Source: Lepidonotus clava
Taxonomy: Eukaryota; Annelida; Polychaeta; Phyllodocida; Polynoidae
DNA length: 64,000 bases
Direction of reading: 5' to 3'
Assembly (NCBI GenBank): GCA_936440205.1
Contig: OW387139.1
Span: 1,973,596-2,037,595, forward strand
Under the pieces are notes generated by a model that worked only from the letters and a program-made list of their open reading frames with translations, ran no database searches and was not told where the DNA came from. The position numbers and the translations under genes were made by a program. How positions within the stretch are numbered: position 1 is the stretch's first letter; every line of letters begins with the position of its first letter. Positions 56,190-64,000 of the stretch are shown here, piece after piece.

Positions 56190-59100
56190 CATTTATTGCA
56201 CAAAAAGAACTAGATTGTTCGATGCGGGTTGAAGAAATGAGATTTATACAATATGATCATAAGGACAAACTAACTCGGTGTGTCATTCAGCCACCTGCCG
56301 TCTGAGCGAAAGTCTTGTTTGTCTTTGTTCACAAAGAGACTAGAAATAAGGAGTCACAGAAACACCGAGCGGCCGCACACGGGCCCCGCTCGCTTCACAT
56401 GGGGCGATGCAAATAATGGGTCCAAAGAAGAAACACATGGGTTGTCTAGACTTATAACACATCTTGCACTCTTACTGCCTTCAATAGAACTTCTAGGGCG
56501 GGGAAAACCACATCCGTTTGGAATTAGTTTTCTCGACATCCAGAGTTGAAGTTTCATAACAATATAGGATAGAATATATTATCAACAAATCCTAGCACTT
56601 AAATTAATACTACAAAAAAAACGAGTGTATAAATATATATGTATCATATATATATTATATATACCATAATGTATGTACTGCAATAATCCTTGGCGGCTCA
56701 CCATTCCACATGAGGTTTCAGAGATCGTTACGTATATACACATCGGCAAGAGGCTGCCAACACAGGGTAGGACAACAGAAGCTGATTTAGTATCATCATA
56801 ATTATCATACACTGATCAGACCAAACCCTTTTTTGTACATTAACATCCTTTGCGCTTTGCAGAAGTGGCATGTTCACACAACACAAAAATAGGGAAATTG
56901 TTGTATGCCTCACAAAATAGTGTTTGCTACTCTTGTCCACGCTGTACAGAGAAAGGTTGCGCCTCTCCGCGGGAAGCCGCCAATTTGTGGGGTTCTGGGA
57001 AGAGGAGCCAATGTTTCTGCAGCAGAGAAATGCAGGCACAAAACGTGGTGGCACATAGCAGGATGAACACCGGTGCCAACATTAAGCGATGAAAAGGAAA
57101 CCACCGCAGACCTGAGGAGGTCATGTGACAGGAACCTCACAACCCCCCACAGTCCTGGGGGGTCATGTGACAGGAACCCCACAACCACCCAAAGTCCTGG
57201 GGGGTCATGTGACAGGAACCCCACAACCACCCACAGTCCTGAGGGGTCATGTGACAGGAACCTCACAACCACCCAAAGTCCTGAGGGGTCATGTGACAGG
57301 AACCCCACAACCACCCGCAGTCCTGAGGGGGTCATGTGACAGGAACCTCACAACCACCTTAGTCCTGAGAGGTCATGTGACAGGAACCCCACAACCACCC
57401 ACAGTCCTGTGGGGGTCATGTGACAGGAACCTCACAACCACCCACAGTCCTGAGGGGTCATGTGACAGGAACCTCACAACCACCCACAGTCCTGAGGGGT
57501 CATGTGACAGGAACCTCACAACCACCCACAGTCCTGGGGGGTCATGTGACAGGAACCCTACAACCACCCACAGTCCTGAGGGGTCATGTGACAGGAACCC
57601 CACAACCTTCCAACAGTCTTGAGGTCACATAACGGGAACCTCCACAACCACCATCTATACAAAGGGGAGGATTTGGGGTTGTGGCCATGATGAGCTACAA
57701 TCGTTAGTTTCAATAAAATTTCATTGACTAGACTGATCACAGGGCGACTGAGACAACCAGTGTATACAGCGAGTGTTTGTCTGCAACTTAGGCCTTACGA
57801 ACCTTCACAAATGTCTGCAGGTAGAACCTAACCCCCCATGGTGTTGGTCATCTACAAACTCACCAGAACCTTGGGTCTCCAACAAGGTGAGAGCAGAGAG
57901 GTCCCTTCTCAATCAAGATGGCTGTTTTCCATAATACTTCAAGTACCCGATTCAATTTTTGAGAACCTCCCTCTTACCCAGATGGCTATAAGCCTAGGTA
58001 TCTCAGATAAAGAAGAAATGTTCCCAGTAAACAACTTCACAAAGACTCATGGCAACCATCTTAACCCAGAAGACACCCCTCTACATGAACACTTTCTAAA
58101 ATCAGGAGTGATAGAAAGACAACAGCTGGTTTTGTCGTCCAGGTGACAGGGCGTGCATTTCTTCCTGTTCCTAATAATGTCAGACTAAACTCGCTCCCTG
58201 ATAACTGCACAGAAGCCAATGGGAGAAGGGGAATGCTTGTGTTGGAAAGCACAATAGATATAATTAAATTGAGATTACCTACTAGTCTCCCACATAAAAT
58301 ATATATCTACAAGGGTTCATTTGGAATGAATGACTGTAACAATGTTAGTAGTTTTTGGTTTAAATTGAAGGAATGCTGTGATTTTAGTGAAATGTGGGGT
58401 TTTTGTTTTCTCTCCAACCATCGCTTAAATATCTATACATATAATTAATGCTTGTCTCTCATACAAAACTCAGATATTTACTCACACCTTTCATGCAATA
58501 TCTCCTCACGCAAGCCCATATGTAACAATATAAACAGATCCTCGCACTTAACAACAGCCTTGTGCACGCAGAGCGAGGGTTGGAAGAGACCTATGTCAAA
58601 CCCAAATGGTAAAACCATTGGCGCCCAGCAGAAAACAAGTCGCTTCGAGTGGTGCCACCATCTAACGTCTAATTGGTTTGGCAGTTCTGGTCAGGCAATA
58701 CCTTCTTTGTAGTTACTGTCAGTCATCTTTTCATATGATACATTTCAAATATATATTATATATAGCAAATAAGCTGGTAGACAGTCATTGGTATAATCAT
58801 TATAAATATTACTTATTTCCTTGCTTTTATTCTGGGGATCTCATAGAGACAGATAAACTGTCTATCAGTGACTATAGTATTTACTGTATTGACTCCTCAA
58901 ATGGTCCCATACTCTGGGGTACACCTAGGCCTAAGGGCCTTCTTCCTTACTTGTCAATCACCCAAGCTGTAGAGTAAGCGCCGCCCACTGGGCGGGGCTA
59001 ACCATGTCCACTTGCCAATGAGCTGCCTCCATCCTTGGCCAAAGGTGTGACCAGCACCGGGCAGTGATATCGGCCAATCGCAGGATCCCCAAATTTTGTG

Positions 59101-59956
59101 TACCTATCTTAGAAACACAAGGAATTTTCAAAATAGTGTCTTGAACCTTTATGCTGAATTTCTATGAACTCATTTTACCTAATGGATATTGCATTACAAA
59201 TTCTGTGTTAACTTTATATCACAACTGAAAAGCTTCACGTCAGATATGATTTCTTTTGACAACAATTACAAAATATATCTGAAAGACTCTACATGTACGG
59301 TAACAACTAATATCTTCTATGACAAAATATTTTTTGTCGGGCAGACTTCTTGACCCATTCTTGAATGGTGTTTCTCTCGGATACATTAAGGTTTACGATT
59401 TATTGCTCAGTGCAATCCTTGTCACCAATAACAAAGTCCACATGATGCACTTTCTGGAGCAGTGTCTCTCAGTACCCAAACTACTCATACAACAAGTCAT
59501 TTAAATCTCATTTGAAAAAATAATAACCTAAATCCATTAACATTACATATAAAAAATAGGTCAAAACACAGTGAAGCAAAGTACGTAAACCGCAGACTGA
59601 ATCCTCATGGTAAGAAGTGTAGTTTTGACAAGAGGACCGCGGATGACGCAGCATGCACAGCACTCCTCTGACACAGGAGGCGTCGGGTATATCCAGCACG
59701 GAGAGCCTGTGTCCGGCCGTCCCTGGCTCTGATGTGAGGGGCGAGCGGCGGGTGATTGGCAGCAAGCTCGGATCCAGGTTGTCAGAAAACAGGGGTCCAA
59801 CAGATGATAACTGCTAACAGATCTGAGTGTTGCCCTTGTTGTCTCTCGTGGTGTGACAGTTTTGGTCCCTACCCAACAGCGGGTTGACAACCCCTGATGC
59901 CTCCTGGATCCGCCCCTGATCGAGTCAGCTAAGAGGCATGACCTTTTGTAGTTGGC
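56190..59956 (-). other. Probable 3' UTR of the RasGEF gene
   Basis: Follows the stop without coding signal. A minus-strand AATAAA at 56197-56192, and another at 56091-56086, are candidate poly(A) signals, giving a UTR near 3.8 kb. Confidence 0.45.
57115..57625. repeat. 42-bp minisatellite, about 12 copies
   Basis: Unit cacagtcctgaggggtcatg-tgacaggaaccccacaaccacc. Being a multiple of 3, it keeps several frames open by chance. Lies in the likely RasGEF 3' UTR. Confidence 0.95.
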
Positions 59957-60085
59957 TCAGCACGCGGACGTCGATGTTGTGTTACTGACCGACATCCGTG
60001 GCTGACGTGGTTCGATCTCCAGGGATGCCTTGTAGGTCTCCTCATCGTCCAGAAGCCGGGTTGTGTCAAGGAGATAGTTTGTCAC
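59957..60085 (-). CDS. RasGEF last exon
   Basis: 129 bp, encoding [29 protein letters not shown] and a short Ser/Thr tail, then TGA. Confidence 0.86.
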   Translation of the reverse strand: MTNYLLDTTRLLDDEETYKASLEIEPRQPRMSVSNTTSTSAC

Positions 60086-63000
60086 CTGCAGATGGAGAAA
60101 TCAGTTACTTTAATCACTGGTGGTCTACTGAAGTATTTGTAATGATATCAAAGTATTGTATGTATTGTAAAATTAATTTGTATTATGTCCAATCAGAGTA
60201 TCACTCATAGCTGATTAAAAAGTAGGAAACACTTTTCTAACTTTTTTTTTCTAGAAGCTACTAGGAGGGAAATAATCTTTAGGAATAGAGATTTGACATT
60301 GAATTTATTTTTGATTGGCTTGAAACTGACACAAAATTACTGTAAAACAGTTATTAATTCAATGGAAGAAAAGCTGGTTGCGCAACCCAAAATCACCAAA
60401 AAGTTAGAAATCCTACAAAAGTAGGAAAAAAGGCATCTCTGCCCAATGAAAATGGAGATTACATTCTCACTATCAGAACTTTCCATGAACGCTCTTGATT
60501 TCCTGTCTGATTCTTGAAACCAGTTCAAACTCTTTTTCAATAAAAATACTACGGGTAGTTATGCCATTATCATTGTATAAGATTATACATTAGATTTATC
60601 TTGGTTTACAAGATATTATTTCCTGTCTGTAGCATGAAGATTGACCAAACACAGGTTGCTGAAGTATTCCTGGAGCTTACGTACCCGCTTGTGGTGCTCT
60701 ATTCTGTATGCCGTCTGTTGGAAAACCTGGATCTCCCGAATAACGTGTGCAATCTGTTTGCAAAAAGAAAACGTTCAATATAGCATCATTTGATTGAAAC
60801 AACCATTACACTATGTGTCATAGCTACTTTTTTTAATTTCAGGGTTATTTGGGGATTTAGATGTACTTGTAGATGAGGAACAGCTATGTGATCAGGCAGC
60901 TTACCAGAGTTGGTCATATGCTATAATACAAGAATGTTAACACAGTATATCATTTCTGCACTTGAAACTGATTGGTATAATAATTTCTCTATCTAAGAAG
61001 GAACCGATGAAAGGCTAGGACATTACAGGAATCATGTACAATTTAGGGATAACCAGCAAATTGATTATGCTGTTTAAGGTAAATGCCATGTAACTCTTCT
61101 GTGTCTAGATTAACACAATAAGCTGTTTACACTGTCCTTGGTATTGCAGGATGTTTAGACCAACCATCTTTGGTGTTATGAGGGGTTAACACTCACTGTA
61201 TTTGATGTTTAAACTATCAGTCTTTGGTGTTTTAATAGGTTGTCAGCAACAGTCTGCCTTGTTTTGAGGTGTTTTAACAGACTGACTATGTTGTTTTACA
61301 ATTTATGACATCTGACTATTCTGTTTCATGATATGCGCTAACAACCACTGAGCTGGCAGTCAAAACCCCAACACGTACCATTCTCATCTTGGAGAAGTTG
61401 ATGAGGTGGTCCTCGGTGACGTTGGGCGTGCCCTCCTCGATGAAGGACAGGTCGGTCAGGTACATGCCCAGGTACGGGATGCAGGGCGGGTCGCTCCGGT
61501 GAAGCGCGTCTCTCATGTTCCTGAAGCGGCCATCAGACGAGACCAGCGTCTGCAGCTTCTCAATCATCTGTTTGGTCTGAGGGGAGAATGGAAGGATATA
61601 GCTGAGTGGAGTGAATCAGTAATTAAACGATTACATGTACTTAGTCCAATTTTGCAAATAGAAAGGATATAGTTGATGAGTTAATGCGTACCATAAATTA
61701 AAGGAGTCAATGAGTACCATAAAGGCTCTAGTATAAGCCATGGCTTGTATGATGGGTAACTAGGAAAACTGAAGCTCAGGCTATTAGGATAACTCACAGG
61801 GTCATTAATATAATGTCTTCATAAACATTCCTGCATAATTAAAGGAGTGGTTTGTCCATAAAACATATGGAAATTGATGCCTTCTAACCACGTACAAGAG
61901 GCATTAAATTCACAACCTACCTAACCAGATCACTGTTCTGAAAGTGTAAACAATGTTCTCTTTCGCCGCCATACTTACATTGGCAGACATATCTCTTTGA
62001 ATTCACACATGAGAATGGACCTATAAAGATTCAGGTTTTTATACTAGCCCCCTATTCATTTGGAGAGTTTCACCCTTTGAATTCACTCATGAGAGTGCTC
62101 CTTCAAAGAGTCAGGTTTTCATATCAGCCCCTACCTGTTTGGAGAGTTTCTCCCACGTCTTCTTTAGTCGGTAGACAGAGCTGTTGACGAAGGCAGCACA
62201 GATCTGCAGCACACCGTTGTAGTTGTGCATGCAGCGGCAGATGTCTGCAATGGCCGCCCACTTCTCTATACATGCCACGCGGTCAGCCATATTCTGACGG
62301 CCCACGATCTCTGAGACCACCAACCGACTCACCTGGGAATAAGTCACAAGACTAAAACTTCTGGAGTTTAACTTTATACATTTTATTTTCTTTAAACTTT
62401 AATTTATAGCCATCAACAATCTAAAGATTATCAAATACTGAAAGTGCATACATATGTGCATTTTCCTACACGGTGACCACTAAAATTTATTTTCAAATCC
62501 TTCCTATAGTTAAAGTGAGGGGCCAGTAAAATTTCAGTTATGTTTATATCACACTTTATGAGTTATATTTGATGCCAAAGTTCATAAAAGTACCAAAACA
62601 ACAGATAATTTTCCCAAATGGGAAATTCTACTCGATTATAAAAAAATCTCTTTAATCTCTTGACCCCTGGAAAATGCAGACATGTGTATATCACTATTAT
62701 ATTTGGTAGTGTTATTACACACCTCGTTGAAGCGCTTGCTGACTAGAAGTACATGCGGTGCCTTGTTGGCCTTGTCCGGCTTCATCCATGCTTGGCACAA
62801 CAGCTCGCTGAAACACAAACCACAAGGAGTTAGTACTGATGCTGGTCATGGTGAAAGGACAACCCAGGCCTCACCAAATCAAGCATCCTGGATGTCCTGT
62901 CCACCCCTGAAGGCCCAGAACACCCTGAAAGGAACCTCTGGGGGTCCTGTGGACACCTTAGAAATCGTACCCTAATATCAAGGTTAAGGCAATTGGACAC

Positions 63001-63382
63001 CAAAGTTTACATGCAGGAGTGGACTACCCCAGTTCGCAGACAGGTCTGGGATAGTTACTTATTCAGGAGCCAGACAGGAAACATATTTTAGTGAATGTGG
63101 GCCATACCCAATGTGGTAGAAATTAAAGCTTTTTTTCCTAATTCTTTATTTCCACAAAACCTTCGTGTTCAGACATGATCTTCCAAGCCTTTGTGTTTAA
63201 GTCCTAGTTTCAGGACATTTAACTAGTATATTATAATAAATAGAAAACTGAAAAAAACAACATTGTATCTATAGATGTACTCACTTGCTGCGGATGGCCA
63301 TAAATATCTGGTGATCTAGATAGGTTAGTTGTTCTGCGATGTCGAGAGCGGAGAGGGTGTCAAAGTTGTCCTTTACTGGTGT
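59957..63382 (-). CDS. RasGRF-like Ras guanine nucleotide exchange factor, C-terminal CDC25 domain
   Basis: Catalytic RasGEF domain that unloads GDP from a Ras-family GTPase at the membrane. Six exons: 63285-63382, 62723-62807, 62135-62332, 61379-61576, 60685-60753, 59957-60085 (TGA 59959-59957); 777 bp, 258 residues, all in phase. Motifs in order: [131 protein letters not shown]. The IEKW-ADICRC-HNYN and FIEEGTPN wording is closest, from memory, to RasGRF1/2 rather than SOS, RapGEF or RalGPS. The protein ends about 20 residues after the domain. N-terminal PH, IQ and DH domains, if present, lie beyond the window. Confidence 0.88.
60086..61378. other. RasGEF introns, no recognised content
   Basis: Besides exon 60685-60753 nothing coding was seen; one T-run at 60241-60249. 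Confidence 0.55.
60685..60753 (-). CDS. RasGEF exon
   Basis: 69 bp, 23 codons, encoding [20 protein letters not shown] and HKR. Confidence 0.87.
61379..61576 (-). CDS. RasGEF exon
   Basis: 198 bp, 66 codons, encoding [40 protein letters not shown] and INFSKMRM. Confidence 0.91.
61990..62150 (-). repeat. Duplicated RasGEF 5' splice junction
   Basis: The block ctctttgaattcacacatga ... ggtttttatactagccccct ... catttggagagtttca recurs about 75 bp further on, where it ends in the real exon (tacctgtttggagagtttct). The first copy has lost the donor GT. Confidence 0.75.
62135..62332 (-). CDS. RasGEF exon
   Basis: 198 bp, 66 codons, encoding [39 protein letters not shown] and [10 protein letters not shown]. 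Its donor end is duplicated about 75 bp away in the intron. Confidence 0.9.
62723..62807 (-). CDS. RasGEF exon
   Basis: 85 bp, encoding [20 protein letters not shown] then VSKRFNE. Confidence 0.88.
63285..63382 (-). CDS. RasGEF exon
   Basis: 98 bp, encoding [20 protein letters not shown] and [12 protein letters not shown]; donor gtgagt within an Asn codon. Confidence 0.87.
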
Positions 63383-63805
63383 CTGAAACATCAAAAAAAC
63401 AAATTGCTTAATCAAGGTGACAAGCGGATATACCTCATGGGTGGACTGAACCATGGGCCCCTAGATTTCCTGGCCAAGGGGCCCGACTGGCCCCTAGAAA
63501 ATCTTGGATAACAATTACAGATTTCTATATATTTTACAATAAAACAATGTTTTCAAAGACAATCTGATTATATATATGTGAGGGCCCCTAGATTTTGGTG
63601 CAGGCCCCTAGATTTGGAAAGCTGGGGGTCCCACTGGCCCCTGGATTTTTAGACTTATGTCCACCCCTGTACCTCTAAGATGGCGGCACCATGATACAAC
63701 GTCTACCTCTGCTTTGTACACCTGGTAGCTGTCAAATGGAGGGGTTTATATCCTCCGGTGGTCAGACCTGTTTGTATATCATAACTAACAATCACTACAC
63801 CTTTC
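63383..63805. other. RasGEF intron with short ggcccctaga repeats
   Basis: The phrase gggcccctagattt occurs about four times at 63450-63640. No coding signal seen. Confidence 0.45.
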
Positions 63806-64000
63806 TAATTCTCCCGACCACGGATAGCTCATTTAATGTACTTCACCTGCAGACTAGCCTCAATCAAGGTGCACGCTGGGAAATTTGTAGACAAGTTACA
63901 CTGCTTAAGTATAGGAATTATCAATAATCGTGGTCTAATTCGATGGAAAACTAGCATTGACTACTTTTCCATTTGGTATCTATATATATTTGATATTTTT
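63806..64000. mobile_element. TIR element, ccacggatagc family, cut by window end
   Basis: Starts aattctcccgaccacggata, then cacctgcagactagcctcaa and gcacgctgggaaa, as in 25706-26067. Confidence 0.7.

Noticed and set aside
57073-57632. Long open frames reading MTGTSQPPTVLGGH-type repeats on plus and RFLSHDPSGLWVV on minus
   Set aside because: They follow a 42-bp tandem repeat; a unit divisible by 3 keeps several frames open on both strands by chance.

Overview
The window looks like genomic DNA from an invertebrate deuterostome, most likely a cephalochordate (Branchiostoma-like). This is an inference from the domain families, the dense small GC-rich exons, the AT-rich introns, and the abundance of minisatellites and short inverted-repeat elements. 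No ribosomal RNA, CRISPR array, operon or bacterial-type gene was seen.

Three multi-exon host genes fill it. (1) Plus strand, about 1.95-15.2 kb: the 3' part of a DEG/ENaC/ASIC-type sodium channel. It covers the extracellular domain, the pore/TM2 and the C-terminus; TM1 lies upstream of the window. (2) Minus strand, 51.98 kb down to 22.34 kb: an apparently complete receptor-type tyrosine phosphatase of about 979 residues. It has a signal peptide, a WSC domain, three EGF-like/Cys-rich modules, one TM, an active-looking PTP D1 and a degenerate D2. The intracellular half resembles vertebrate type IIB receptors (PTPRK/M/T/U), but the ectodomain is entirely different. (3) Minus strand, 63.38 kb down to 59.96 kb: the C-terminal CDC25 (RasGEF) domain of a RasGRF-like exchange factor, with a probable 3.8-kb 3' UTR. 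The channel and phosphatase genes converge on an intergenic stretch at 15.2-22.3 kb. The phosphatase and RasGEF genes are tandem, with 52.0-56.2 kb between them.

Repeats: a 65-bp satellite opens the window and is split by a LINE fragment. Minisatellites have 31-bp (about 59 copies, intronic), 15-bp, 63-bp, 58-bp and 42-bp (3' UTR) units. There are many short TIR elements, including a TTAA-flanked piggyBac-like element nested in another element, two LINE 3' ends, several fossil LTR-like pieces and two tRNA-like modules.

The most notable pattern is that tandem duplications spanning an exon/intron boundary recur at eight or more splice junctions in all three genes. Examples are five copies of the channel's pore exon start, five to six copies of another channel exon, and seven copies of one phosphatase 5' splice site. 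They make arrays of decoy or alternative splice sites and partial exons. Together with the WSC-EGF-RPTP architecture, this is what I would check first. All exon boundaries come from reading splice signals and phase by eye, and every phosphatase and RasGEF junction is phase-consistent.
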